Assembly (NCBI GenBank): GCA_949361645.1
Contig: OX442421.1
Span: 8,840,309 to 8,904,308, forward strand
DNA length: 64,000 bases
Source of the DNA: Spongilla lacustris
Taxonomy: Eukaryota > Porifera > Demospongiae > Spongillida > Spongillidae
Reading direction: 5' to 3'
The notes under the pieces were generated by a model. It saw nothing but the letters and a program-made list of their open reading frames with translations, was not told the DNA's origin and made no database searches. Below, in pieces: positions 10,628 through 22,404 of the stretch. Within the stretch, counting starts at the first letter, position 1; each line of letters starts with the position of its first letter. A program made the position numbers and the translations under genes.

Positions 10628-12734
10628 ATGTTACGAGCCAGTCTAAGTACACTGCCCGTAAAGGTAACTGCAACGTGCGAGAGTTATTGTAATTCTTATT
10701 AATTTATTTCGACTACCTTACAGGAACTGCATCAGTTTTTCCCCTACGTATTATCCAACATCTTTGGTTTTGACCATACCGGGGGCTGGCAATTGCATCT
10801 CTTCCACCAGACAGCTGGTGGCGTGGAGTTCGCCGAGATATACTCGTTTCTGTGTCCAGGAGGGGAGTTGTTTCAGCAGATAGCAAGATTGGATGCACAC
10901 AAATTTTATTTCGAGTTTCCTATCAGCTTCTTGCCAGTGAGTGCTCCCCCAAACCACAAATGGGGAATATGAGAGGATATATGCATAGTCCCGTCATGGG
11001 GTCCCTATTTTACCATCAGCTCCCAACTCGAATGGCACTAAGGGATGGTGATATTCCTCCTTTCTACTCTGAGAAGGTTCTGCTGGAGTCAGTACTGGAC
11101 AGTGTACCTACTCATGTCACACTCAGTATCCTCTTGTCAAAGGTTATGTAACATTTTGCCAACACCAGCTATGCCACAATGTGTGTCATTTTAAATCTTT
11201 GCTGCATATGTGTGGCAGCCATGTGATTATGGTTGAGTGTTGTTGTGATGAGGTTTTATAGTGGCGTTTGCACCATCCGCAGGATTTCTAATGTGTTTGT
11301 TTGCAGTGCAGGAAAATTGAGTAGTTTGTTTTCTTACAAGTAACCATGAAACTGTGTATGTTTCTTGAAGAAAAAAAATCCTTTTTTTTAAAAATTCTCT
11401 TAGTGCCAACAATCCAATGTTGTGCTGCATGAACACCAATTTTGTTTTTTTGTTTTTTTTTTAATTGAAACAGTTTCATTTAAAGTAAAGATACTCTGTT
11501 GAATGTTATATACCTGCCCTTGACCGTTCCATCCAGCTGCATTCGAGTACTACCACTTTCTATTTGCCTACTACCTGATCCATTGCCAGGCCGTGTACCC
11601 AGGCCAGCTCTGGCCAAGCTTCGGAGATGCCCTGTACACGCGTGTCTTTGAGGTATACCTGCAGCACTTTCTGCCCTTCCAGGGGGCCATTCCGTTCACC
11701 TCCTCACCACAACGGAGTCCTTCGCAAAGCCTCGAGACTGGGTACCCGACTACTCCACAGTTTGGGCTTCAGCATGGAGTCACCAGTTCTATAGGTGACA
11801 GGTCCAGCCTTCTAAGGGTATCTAGTGATGTGGTGAGCACACCTGCAAGACAAACCTCTCACATTGCTGGCACCGAAACAGCCGAAACAGAGACGGAGAC
11901 CTTTCTTCAGGTCTGTGAAGGGAGGGGGAGGGGGTCGTTTAACCTGACCTTTGTTGCATTGATAACCTGACATTTTGCTGTATTAACTTTTAGATCATTG
12001 CTGAGTTTTGGTTAAACCAGAATACATACGACAACTCATCAGTGGGAATTCTGTCATATGCTCAGGTGAGCTGGTTTGTTGTCCATACATTATAATATAC
12101 ATTAAAATATAGCTGTGTACAGCAATGGGTAGGGTTAAAATAGAAAGTTCAGAGTTGTCATATAGTTACACCGACTATGTGAATTGCATGTATTTATCAA
12201 CAGCAATTGTGCTTTCAAAGTGCATGTGCATACTTAGTCCCCATATGTCAGGTGCTGTCTACCAAAATCTGCCTAATTCTTATTGCACCAAAATCTGCCT
12301 AATTCCTATTGCCGCAAGGAGGTCTTTTAAGTGTGCATGCTTGTAGCAAAATACATTTCTAAAGGACATAACTTAGTTATTTAGGGCTGCTCATTGTGTG
12401 TAGTTATGCAGTTGATCACCACACCCTGTCTGTACTAATGTTGCTGTCACACTTTTCCTTTCAGAATCAGTTTGTACCCAGTGCAGAGCACTTCCTTCTG
12501 GTTCGTAGGGTACTGAAGCAGATACATTACTTTTCAAAAGGCACAACTTTGGTGCCTACTTCCGATTGCCTGTCCCAGTCTATTCAGATGACTGACCAGC
12601 TGAGAAAGTACAGCCTGCCGTATATGTGTATCAGCTAAATATTGATCATCATATGTTGTGTGTGTGCATTTGTGTGTACATGTGTGTGTGCATGTTATGT
12701 GCATGTGTGTGTACATGTGTTTACATGTGTGTGT

Positions 12735-12768
<34 letters not shown>

Positions 12769-13754
12769 GTGCGCTAGGTGTGTTTTATGGCTCTTTCAGA
12801 AGAAGGTCTACACACTCCTGAAATACACCTTCAAACATGGGCCCCTGGATGATAACTTTCGATATGTATGTTATCCCATTGGCATCAGTGTGGGCTTGTG
12901 ACTTTGCTGTGCTGTTCATGCCAGGTTCTTGAGCTGTGGCTCACGTACATCCAACCCTGGAGGTACACTGACCCTTCAAAGCCGTCAGCAGAGAATAAAG
13001 AGAGCTTGGTGACAATCTCGAAAACATGGTGGGTTTGCATTTTTTTTAAGGGTGGCTTTTTGCAACTGTTGTTTGATTGGTCGTCCATGTATTCTTCAGG
13101 TGCACTTTTGTTTTTGAACAGTTCCCATTTTACACAACCTTGCTGATTGAGTTTCTCGTGAGGGCACTCCAATTAGACCTGGTGTCAGAGCAGGGAGCCA
13201 CGTTACTGTTCCGAGTAACGAAGGTGTTAGCCCAGCCAGGTCTTATGGCCTTCATACAGCGTGGTAAGCATTCCACCGCGATCTGGACCTGATCCCAGTT
13301 CCACACGGGAACTGCTGTGCTCTGCTTGCGTAGGAGAGAAAGCACTTTCGGAGGCTACCCCTTTCAATCAGAGTGCTAGGAACTCGCCAAATGCTTTCAG
13401 TTCTGTGATGAGCGTCCTCATGGATTTGGAGGGGCCCACTGTGCAGTACAACAGTCTGTGTTCCCCTGGTGTGAAGGACGGGGTACGGAAGGGAAAATGT
13501 GTCCTTCCCTTTATGTTTTGGCATACATAGTGAGTGAGAATCGTCTTGCCCAGGTGCTGTACCCTCTGGTGGCAAGGGTCCAACAGGCAAGACAGGCTGC
13601 GTTACAGCATTCTCCTCAGGGCCCTGCACCGCTGTACCCCCAGCCTCCACCCACACCCACCAAAACGTCTCCTACTGAGAACAGGTTAGTTTTTATAAAT
13701 GCACACACATACTAGAAAAAACTTGTTACATCATATAAAACACACACACATCAC

Positions 13755-13794
<40 letters not shown>

Positions 13795-15194
13795 TGGTTT
13801 CTTTTTCTTAAGTTCCTGGTTGGCAAGTGTTTGGAAATCTATGCTTGAAATTTTTGGAGACGAAAATTCATCATCTCCTGGAGTGGCACATCTAAACTTT
13901 CAGAAAGTCCAAAGTCTGCTTGAAGCCACAGAAAAAAACCTGTTGTCTGTATTTCAGGTATGTGGTGGTCTCTTGAGTAGTTATAAGCCTACATGTACAT
14001 TTGACTTTGCGTTGTGTTTTAGCTTGATTATAGATCAGGTGATGATAGTCCAATCTTGCTGGGTAAATCAGAAACGACACCCGCCAGCTACGCGCGGCAC
14101 GCCCTCGGTGCCACGCCCTCTTTCGCACTTGCTCGCGATTACATGGCGGAGGCTACATATTGCCCAACAGTTCAACACGAACAGGTAAAAATAAAAATAA
14201 AAACTTAGTTTGTACAAGCTGCTGCAGCTGTCTAGATTTTGGGTTGATAGCGGTACACTTATATGGCTCGACCCCCTCCCTATCTTTTGTAGTTGTCTCG
14301 CAGTCTGTCCAAATGCTCTGGTGTTGATATTGAGTACCTTGGGGATCCACTCCTCCAACCTATACGATCCTACGAGAATCCTGTGCTTGTGCGGAGTCTG
14401 TATAAACTTTCCTGTACACTCAACACGAAGGTTTGCATGTGTGTGTACTTGGTGAAAAAAGAGTTCTTGAATCGTCTTTGTCCCACCACAGCTTGCACCT
14501 TACCTCGTTGCACTTGGCACCAGCCAGGGATTGCTGAGCAAACTGCTCTTGCAGTTGCTAGCTCCTCCCCCACCTCTGCGGGTTCCTCTTTCACGGCACT
14601 CAGTGAGGTTTGTGTTCATTTAGTGCTGGTGTCTGAGCTTGGCACATTGGTAGTGGTGATATGTAGCTGTAGTGTTGGTGGTGGTACAGTATACAACAGC
14701 TATTGGTGGCAGTGCGTACCACACCTGTCTCCTAAAGCGAAAGTAGTGTATTAAGATAGAGCAGGAAGTAGCTTTTCATCAGTGCTAATTTTCCATGTGG
14801 GTGTACATTAAGCACACTGTGTACACCTGCACATGCTTGGGATGCTCACATGGTTCTTTGGAGAATTGTGTTCCAGTTCCCATCTTGTTCGATAAACATT
14901 GCCACTCCCATTCATTCATCTAGCGAACCTCCAAGGACTCCAACTGACAGGGTGAGCATGGTGGTCCCTCCCTCTTCGTCACAACCATCTCTGCTTGAAG
15001 CGCACACACCAAGAATAAATTTACGTCCCTTGGCATCATACTATACACTGTCGTATTTACTCCTGGCTCTCCTGGTTATATGGATCCTTCATGTCCCTTT
15101 GTGGTTCACACTTCTCTTCTTGCTGTCCTTCTTGTTGGTGTATTGTACTTTGGGTTACTGTGGCAACAAGTCCAAGCACAAGAAAGAGACCTAA
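10628..15194 (+). CDS. SMPD4: Sphingomyelin phosphodiesterase 4 (neutral sphingomyelinase 3)
   Basis: Many-exon gene. The chosen ATG gives MLRASLSTLPVK, spliced at 10663 to 10724 (ELHQFFPYVLSNIFGF). Further exons encode AFEYYHFLFAYYLI (11537 on), AEFWLNQNTYDNSS (about 11994), SAEHFLLVRRVLKQIHYF (about 12465), KYTFKHGPLDDNFRY (12800-12866), VLELWLTYIQPWRYTDP (about 12925), RALQLDLVSEQGATLLFRV (13160-13260), YLGDPLLQPIRSYENP (14330-14390), and a C-terminal hydrophobic pair of segments in the last exon (about 15040-15165) ending KSKHKKET. The order matches SMPD4, an ER/nuclear-envelope membrane protein with sphingomyelinase activity and links to nuclear pores. The C-terminal transmembrane anchor is present. 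Some exon limits at 10960-11150, 13300-13680 and 14500-14940 were not resolved. It converges on BLCAP 184 bp away. Confidence 0.85.
12653..12773. repeat. Degenerate (TG)n in SMPD4 intron
   Basis: Mixed TGTG/CATGTG repeat in the intron before the exon encoding KKVYTLLKYTFK. Confidence 0.9.
13740..13791. repeat. (CA)n in SMPD4 intron
   Basis: CA repeat of about 17 pure units preceded by degenerate units. Confidence 0.9.
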
Positions 15195-15377
15195 TTCATG
15201 CTACAGTTATGCTCATTTAACAGTTATCGAGTTATCACAGTACACGCGCGCATTTTTTTTTTTAACATCACTTTGTACATGTAGTGATGGGACGTTGGGC
15301 CGGCTAAATCGTTTAAATACTTTTTTTTTAAAAAGAACATACGAAGAGATGAGAATGCACGTGCATAATACATACGA

Positions 15378-15629
15378 TTAATCAAGTTCACACATCGATG
15401 CTGTGAAGTGTGCAGGACTCCAGCTGCAAAGAACACATTGTCCGAAATCACTGTAGCACAGGACCCATATAGCTATGATAAACATGAGTACGCACAAGAT
15501 GCAGGGCCGCCTTTCGAGGAAGAAGGCTACCAAATACAGCATAATGACCAGCATCTGATCCTGCAACACTAGGGCACATGCCGCCTTCGGCACCAATAAA
15601 ACAGGTAACATCCACTGAAAGCAGTACAT
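15378..15629 (-). CDS. BLCAP: Bladder cancer-associated protein homologue
   Basis: 83-aa protein encoded in one exon, starting MYCFQWMLPVLLVPK and containing FFLERRPCILCVLMF. This matches the small, highly conserved two-membrane-span BLCAP (87 aa in mammals), which also has an intronless coding region. The larger open frame reaches 15800, but similarity starts at this internal Met, so the upstream part is taken as 5' UTR. Positions 2 (Tyr) and 5 (Gln), which are A-to-I recoded in mammalian BLCAP, carry the same genomic residues here. Function in non-bilaterians is unknown. It lies between the convergent SMPD4 end and the ESCO 3' end. Confidence 0.9.
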   Translation of the reverse strand: MYCFQWMLPVLLVPKAACALVLQDQMLVIMLYLVAFFLERRPCILCVLMFIIAIWVLCYSDFGQCVLCSWSPAHFTASMCELD

Positions 15630-16104
15630 CTTCTCTTGCAGTGGCAAGCGACCCGACAAAAAACGAGGGACTAGGCGCACTCTCGCACTATCAGAAAACA
15701 AGCAAAGGGTTTCACACACTTGTCTAGAAAGTATAAAAGGCGCTCTTACCTCAACGAAATTCCACACCTGTATTATTATACAAGATCGATCAGAAGGCAA
15801 ACTTTCAGGGTTAATTGAGCCATGATCACCAGATTCTTTGCCCCCAGTGAAATACCATATATGGCTGTTGCGGGCGCGAAGCTAAATGTGTACATGTACA
15901 AGTACGCGTATACGTACGACAGCTTACTAGCTCATTGTTAACACACGAACGAACGTTGTTTATATATAAATTAACCGTCTGCTTCGATTATTATAATATC
16001 AAGGAAATAACATCACGTTGTTACGGTAGCACAAAGGTGCGGGGGGTGCTGTTAGTACAGAGAGGTTCAGAATGAATAAATAGAGGCGAAGGACTCTTAG
16101 TTTA

Positions 16105-16691
16105 CTATGTCCATACAAGAAAGTTCGGTGTTTGACAGTAAGTTTCAGCAAATTTCTTTCCATCAAGTGAAGGTTGTGCAAATGCAATTAAGTTCTTTGG
16201 AATTTCTTTTCCAGGAATGAACCTGCGTCTGAAAATAAGATTGATGATACGACCTCAGCATTCCCCCCTTTCCTTTCTTCAAGCATTTCTTACCGAACAC
16301 AGTCCACCATCCGAGTAGCAATATTTTTTCTTCTGTGATTGGAACTAACCCACAATACACTAATTCCAACAACAGCTGGCATTGGTGTTGGGCTGGATAC
16401 ACAGACATTTAATGGAAGTAAGCCAATGTGGATCATAAAAACATGTCCCAGCTAATAACCTTGTATAGACAGCGGCCGAATCCAGTTGCAGCCTTCGGTT
16501 CTCTTCAGTTGATGCCAGAGGTTTTGGGTCTTCACTTGTATTCTCTTTGTTCAACATCTCAGTCACTTGGTCGCTGGTAAGCACAGGACTGCCTTGTGTG
16601 ATCCTCTCAGTAAGCACAAACCCAACTACCCTCTTCTCCATGATGTAAAGAAAGCACTGTGAATAAAGAATGCCTTTAGCCTACATGGTGG

Positions 16692-16756
<65 letters not shown>

Positions 16757-18032
16757 CACACACCATGGACCACAGCTGCGTTTCTTCACTGCAACCAAGT
16801 TCTTTGTCCACAATCTTTTTAACATCCAGGACCTTCAAGAAGATAACAATAAAAACCAAATGTGTACATGTGTACTTCTAGCCAACATACACACTGAGAA
16901 TGGACTACACTAGTTACTACAAGTGGGCATTACACAACACAGGGTAAACACCAGAGCCTAAAGGTGGATTCACACCGTGTAAGATTATGTACATGTAGGC
17001 CTCTATTTCAGACGCCTTACACCATACAACTACAACATACATGGTACACATGCATGTATAACATCGGCATACTAGTACCATGGTATGGTGGTAACATTAA
17101 GGTGATCAGTACCCTCACAATCAGGTGGTGGCAACATTAAGGTGATTAGTACCCTCACAAATCAGGTGGTGGCCATGTTAAGGTGATCAGTACCCTCACA
17201 ATCAGGTGGTGGCCACATCAGTACCCTCACAAATCAGGTGGTGGCCATGTTAAGGTGATCAGTACCCTCACAATCAGGTGGTGGCCACATCAGTACCCTC
17301 ACAAATCAGGTGGTGGCCATGTTAAGGTGATCAGTACCCTCACAATCAGGTGGCTGCCACATTAAGGTGATCACTACCCTCACAAATCAGGTGGTGGCCA
17401 TGTTAAGGTGATCAGTAACCTCACAAATCAGGTGGTGGCCATGTTAAGGTGTTTGTGCTCACCCGTTGCTTCTGATGTTTTGAATCCGATGATAGCACAA
17501 CAATCACCCTCTCATTTTCTCCAAAGTGCTTCACAACTCTCTCATTCTTCCAGCCAGGAAACATCGGCTCTGTGGTGAAGTATCGGTGGTGGTATGCCCT
17601 GTGTGCTTGCTCCTCTTCCTCCACCCCTCGCTGATACAGCATACCACAAGTCGGGCATGGGGTCGAATCAAAATCCTTTTGACCCAAATCCTACAAGACC
17701 CCGCCCCCACCACAAACGTACATTTAAACAAAATAATCTTTCAAAATTCTTTGTTCTCACCAAGTACATCTGCTGTAGAGCGGAAGCTTTTGATTTTTTA
17801 CACGCCCGCTTTGTTGGGTGTGAAATGATGGAGGATGTAGCGGTTCTCTTTCTAAGCATATATTGCATCGTAATAGTGACCACGGGAAAGTTCCTGCTTA
17901 CCGCTTAATAATTGGTGCCAAAGTAGCGGGCATTTGTTTTAGACCGGGCATGTTAGACTGCTCAAGTGTCCACTCGGTACGACCCACACTTTCAAGGGCC
18001 TTCGATGCGGGTTTGAAACTGAGTGTTTCCAT
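16105..18032 (-). CDS. ESCO: Cohesin acetyltransferase ESCO/Eco1
   Basis: The first exon begins METLSFKPASKALESVG, followed by a basic exon (RKRTATSSIISHPTKRAC), then a C2H2 zinc finger (17696-17460: QKDFDSTPCPTCGMLYQ ... AHRAYHHRYF ... FPGWKNERVV), an exon ending VKKIVDKELGC (about 16830-16765), MEKRVVGFVLTERI (16680-16470), VVGISVLWVSSNHRRKNIA (about 16400-16290), and a last exon ending YCQTPNFLVWT-stop. This is the Eco1 order: CCHH zinc finger, then GNAT acetyltransferase with the conserved R-R-x-x-I-A acetyl-CoA loop. The family acetylates the SMC3 head to set sister-chromatid cohesion in S phase. The protein is short, like yeast Eco1, without the long N-terminal extension of vertebrate ESCO1/2. 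ESCO1 and ESCO2 cannot be told apart here. Introns contain a CA microsatellite and a minisatellite. Confidence 0.9.
16693..16756. repeat. (CA)n in ESCO intron
   Basis: About 31 CA units immediately downstream, in gene sense, of the exon ending VDKELGCSEETQLW. Confidence 0.95.
17088..17458. repeat. Minisatellite in ESCO intron
   Basis: Seven or more copies of a unit of about 46 bp with the core ACAAATCAGGTGGTGGCCAT then gttaaggtgatcagtaccctc. Some copies lack part of the unit. It abuts the donor site of the zinc-finger exon. Confidence 0.9.
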
Positions 18033-18267
18033 TAGTACGCATTTCCCGCCAATGCCCTGCGCGCACATGCAATTGTATCACGTGCAACGTGTAATAAATT
18101 CATTGCGATCGATCATGTGGTGTGTCGTCCAATGAAAATAGTATTGTATGTTTATCGTGTAGTCCTCACGCGTCAACAAGCAATCGATACCTCCAACGCG
18201 TGCAGGACACGGTTCAATTTCAAGTGTGGCAGAAGCTTCTGTCATCAAAGCGAATCTGCGGACGTTC
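18033..18267. promoter_or_regulatory. Divergent promoter ESCO / LITAF-like A
   Basis: 235 bp lie between the inferred start codons. The interval contains CACGTG-like and CAAT-like sequences. The start of the right-hand gene is uncertain. Confidence 0.4.
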
Positions 18268-19323
18268 ATGTCTTTTCAACAGGTCATGTATGCGGAAACA
18301 GACACTGGCGCAGAGCACGATGTAGGCTAGGTGACATTTACCAGTATGTTTAAAAAACTCACCCCCATCTTTGTGGGCCTGTTCTGTTATTATTCGCATA
18401 GCCGACAAAAGTACCCGTAGGGAGGGAGCTGCAAGAAACGACAGCTGAAGCCTTCATTGTCGATGTGCAGCCGGGTTTGCAAGGAGTCGAGTTCAAGGAC
18501 TACCCTGTCACAATCATGGATAAAGACGGGAAACAAGTACGTGGGAAGTCAAACGTGCATGATACCAAACATTCGCATGATTGCCGTGAGGTGAATTTAT
18601 TGTTGGAAAGGTCGGACTGTAAGAAGATAATGAAAGGGTGTGTCAGATTGGGTAGTTGCACAAAGAAATATCTGAGCAATTGAAAAGCCCAGATTTGCAA
18701 CGTTACCAATGAAACCCCCACTCAACTGCAACAGGCATACATGTACCATCGATCAGGCAACCCCCCCCCCCCCCAATTGCATTGTGGTACCCCAAAGGTA
18801 CCAAGGTGCAGACATGTAAGATGCAATATTCTCATTAGTGACAACTGTGGTAATTTAAATTCATGGACATTGCAATCCTCACATTGTCATCAACCCTTGG
18901 GGAAATGTTTTGTACAACTGAGCAATTGGTATTTGTCATCCCTGCCTCCTCAGTGTTCCTACTCCCCCGCATACTTACACCTCTAATCCCTGGTGATATG
19001 GCCTAGCGCCAATGAGTTGCTGAAGTCGTTTGTGTGACCACACCCCTTGCATGTTGCATAGATCCTGGGGTATGTGATGTCGCAGGAAGTTGTGTCTAGG
19101 GTGCTTTGTGTTTGTCATTGCCTTGTGTAATCTGCTTACTTTCAAACAGGTACAGACGCTGCTAAGGTACAAGGCTGGTCGCCTTACTTGGGCTTTGGTA
19201 TGCCTGTGTGCCATCTGCTGTTTGCCATTAGCATGGATTCCCTGTCTTATTGAGAACTGGAAGGACATTGAACACATCAACCCATCTGATAACACTGTTG
19301 TTGGTGTGTATAAGCGAGTTTGA
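18268..19323 (+). CDS. LITAF-like protein A, divergent copy without zinc cysteines
   Basis: Proposed exons 18268-18282 (MSFQQ), 18402-18536 and 19150-19323 give 107 aa in a continuous frame. The last exon (YKAGRLTWALVCLCAICC ... WKDIEHINPSDNTVVGVYKRV) aligns with the second half of the LITAF domain: membrane-inserting hydrophobic stretch, then the H-x-x-x-x-x-N-x-x-x-G-x-Y-K-R signature. Both zinc-binding CxxC pairs of a normal LITAF domain are absent: MDKDGKQ and INPSDN occupy those places. LITAF proteins are monotopic membrane proteins of late endosomes and lysosomes. No proline-rich N-terminus is present, unlike copies B-D. The short first exon is the weakest part. Confidence 0.65.
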
Positions 19324-19639
19324 GGAGACATGTTCTTGTTTGTCTTTTTATTTGTTCTGTTTGTCTGACCTGTGTTATTTATTTGCGAATGCTGTCTATT
19401 ATACACAAGCGAGATAGAAGGGGAAGCTAGGAAAAGGAAGGGGACAAGTTACAAATTAGTATGATTCTCCTTACGTGTTGAAATAAATACAAACACAATG
19501 GTGTCCGAATTTGTATCAAAAATGCTACTTATATTTTAATGTGTCAAATATGGGTACATAAATATGCATACAAATGCCGTTGGGTGTGTACCCGTTGAAT
19601 TTTATAAATAAAAATCAAAGTAGGGTGTGGCACTTTTTT

Positions 19640-19733
19640 AAAAATAGTGCGCTTGCGCATTGGGTGTGGTCGCTATTTTTAAGGTTGTAAAGGAAGTTCC
19701 AGGAGGCGTATTTGTTTTGTTTCAGAGGTTATC
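19640..19733 (+). promoter_or_regulatory. Proximal promoter of LITAF-like B
   Basis: Contains the palindromic TGCGCTTGCGCA (19648-19659), an NRF1-like site, then CTATTTTTAAGG, which resembles a TATA or MEF2 box, 60-70 bp before the ATG. The same block is kept upstream of copy C (30175-30215), with one end base of the palindrome changed. Confidence 0.45.
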
Positions 19734-20278
19734 ATGGATGAAAATAAGGGAGTCCCACCGGTTTACACACCTCCGCAAGAGGCATACCCGCCTGGCTACC
19801 AGCCTCCTCAACAGGGCTACCAGCCTCCTCAACAGGGCTACCCGCCTCCTCAACAGGGCTACCCTCCGCCTCAACAGGGCTACCCCCCACCTCAACAGGG
19901 CTACCCGCCACAGCAAGCCTACCCGCCGCAGGGCTATCCGCCTCAGCAGGTATTTTTATATTGTTCGCTTGGCTGTGATGTGGTTCAATTCCTTCGTTGT
20001 AGGGCACTGCCAATGTAGTCGTCATTCAACAGCCGGCAGCCCAGCCTGTCCGTTTCGGAGCCCTTCCAGTGACTATAACTGATAGCAACGGGCAGCAGGT
20101 CACAACGCGACTGGAGTACCGAGCCGGAATGTTAACGTGGCTGATCTGCTGTGCCGTCTGCTGGCTTACTGGATGTTGGTGCTTCGCTCTCATTCCCTGC
20201 TGCGTAGACGGAGCCAAAGATGTATACCATTATTCCCCAACTGACAACAAGTTGGTTGGAGTATACAAGCGCATCTAG
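19734..20278 (+). CDS. LITAF-like protein B, Pro/Gln/Tyr-rich N-terminus, no zinc cysteines
   Basis: Exons 19734-19949 and 20003-20278 (53-bp intron) give 163 aa. The N-terminal part is a QQGYPPP-type repeat with PPVY and PPGY, possible WW-domain (NEDD4-type ligase) docking motifs as in LITAF/CDIP proteins. The C-terminal part has TRLEYRAGMLTWLICC, a Cys-rich hydrophobic core, IPCCVDGAKDVYHYSPTDN and LVGVYKRI, a clear LITAF-domain pattern. Where the family has CPxC and CPNC, this protein has DSNG and SPTD, so none of the four zinc ligands remain. Expected site is endosomal membrane. Copy C is almost identical in the domain. Confidence 0.85.
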
Positions 20279-20519
20279 TGCCCTATACGTGCTGATTTCT
20301 TGTATAATTATCCCTATACGTGCTGATTTTTAATCATCAGTATCTCTTGTATAATTATAGCGCAGCGCATACATGTATTTGTATTGTGATAATTTATATT
20401 TTGTACAGTCATGTATAAGTGGGGGTTTAATTTAACGGCGATGGAATGCTGGAGCGCATAGCAAATGAGTAGTGTGACCTTCCGTTTCTTCTTTGAGGTT
20501 TGACTTGCGCGTTTACATG

Positions 20520-20551
<32 letters not shown>
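20520..20551. repeat. Poly-T tract
   Basis: About 30 consecutive T downstream of LITAF-like B. The matching tract in unit 2 (31018-31033) is about half as long. Confidence 0.9.
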
Positions 20552-20553
<2 letters not shown>

Positions 20554-21330
20554 AAAATTATGTTACAAGCGTTAAGCAGGGGTTGCCACATATTATTATT
20601 ATAATATAAAGTTCCGGCACGGGGATGAACGGAAACAGTCAAATTGACATATTTTCGTTCACTCCTTGTTTCCTACTAATCCTACATCATCACTGATTGC
20701 ACTACGAGAAACCTTTTTTCATTTGTTTAGTTTTTAGGCCGGATGGTTATCCCCGGAATCAAGCTGTTTACAGCATTCTACATTTGTAATCATAGAATTC
20801 AAAGCTGGAGTCTATACACCGAGGTTTAGCTCCAGCTGTTACACTGACGGCCTAGCAATATCATGTTTTGTCCTTACGTTAATGCAAATGACACGTGTAG
20901 CTATACTTATTTTGAAATAAACTAAGTACTCTATCCAGGCTGGCCCTAGTGCTACATGTAACTCCTTTTTCAGAGCCTGGTACTGTTTCTGAATTCGATC
21001 TCCTGCTTTGACTTTGATCTGTTGTGCTTTTTGCTCAGAAAATACATGCACAGTGTAGCTGGCCGGTGTCACGGAATTGTTTATCCTCCAACATTAATTT
21101 TATCCCCTGGATGTTCTATTGTGGAATAATTAATCCTCCTTGGCCTGGCACGGTTGTTCAATTCCATTGAAACATTGGAAACTAGGTTTAGAAAAGTAAT
21201 ATTGAAATGTACTTGCGTCACCCCTTAGCAACCACCCCGACAACGAAATGACCTTTGGAATGTACAGCAAAACACGATAACTACATGTCCTATTGACAAG
21301 TTTATTGCACGGTATTATAGTACTGTGACC

Positions 21331-22092
21331 CAGGCCCGTAGGCTGGGGGGGGGTCGGGGGGGGGGGGGGGGGGTCGGTGGGTTCGGTCGACCCCCCCCCC
21401 CCCCCCCCCCCCGCTCGTCAGAACTAGTTCCGCTTGCCATCAAAATAATTTATTCATTAACTTCTATACATGAGTTGCTATACATGCAGGCTTAGCAACC
21501 GCGGGACATCCATTCTAAATGGGGCGCCCACGTCCCGCCCACAACAAACAGCAGCGGCGGAACAGGGGGAGGGTCCGTGAATTAAATTACGGGTTCCGTG
21601 CAACTATGGGTAAAAGTTCCGCATACGATCAAGAATTGCGGAACTTTTACCCATGCATACTGTTAGTTGGGCGTAGCCCGACCTTCGCGTATTGGCGGAT
21701 ACGCGAAGGTCGATGTACTGTTACATGTAGTCATTTGAGTTGCATACGACAAATCGCCCGGAAGTTGCCCCATGTATGACAGCCTTTAGACTCGCAACTC
21801 GCAAGCCAGACCTACATGTACTTCATTATTGAACGGGAACACAAACTGGGCTATATCCATGTTTCTATGCAATTATGCTACGTTTTGTGGATGAAAAATT
21901 GCAAAAGTTGCAAAGCGGCTGTGGCTCCGCACCAGACCCCGATGGGGGAGCTTACAGCGCTCCCCCATACCCCCTAGCTGGGCGAGAGGGGGCTACGCCC
22001 CCTCCTGCTCCCACCCCCGCTTTTAATCAGTTCCACCAGTGACCTTATTGCTTTCCCGAACCCCCCCGTCTCCCGACCAGCCTACGGGCCTG
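21331..22092. mobile_element. Non-autonomous hAT-like element
   Basis: Ends are inverted: CAGGCCCGTAGGCTGG at 21331 and CCAGCCTACGGGCCTG at 22077-22092, each next to G/C homopolymers. CAGGCCCGTAG-type ends are common in hAT-like elements. Flanks share only a partial match (tgtgac), so the target duplication is unclear. It contains two internal hairpins: GGGTAAAAGTTCCGCA / TGCGGAACTTTTACCC (21609-21653) and CGACCTTCGCGTAT / ATACGCGAAGGTCG (about 21679-21712). Another CAGGCCCGTAG end is at 61719. Confidence 0.6.
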
Positions 22093-22404
22093 TGACTTGT
22101 GCACTTTGTATGATGATAATCCCGTGCTCGGGCCGCACTCCCACGAAGAACTGTGGCCTTCGACAACCGTTAGGCCTACCTCAAAAGAATACCCCTCAGA
22201 AAGAATGCGACCTCCAGCAAGAAACACCGAAAAACCAACGTGGAAGGTACAGCTAAGGCATGTGTGTACCGTTTTTGTGTGTAGGCTAATCGAGAACGAT
22301 AATTTTTGCGAAGTTATACACGTATAAAACTAGCCATTTTTTTCGCGGTTTTCGAGCGTTGATAAAGAGTTGTTATTGTTTTATCTTTTTGGGTGGCGGT
22401 ACAA

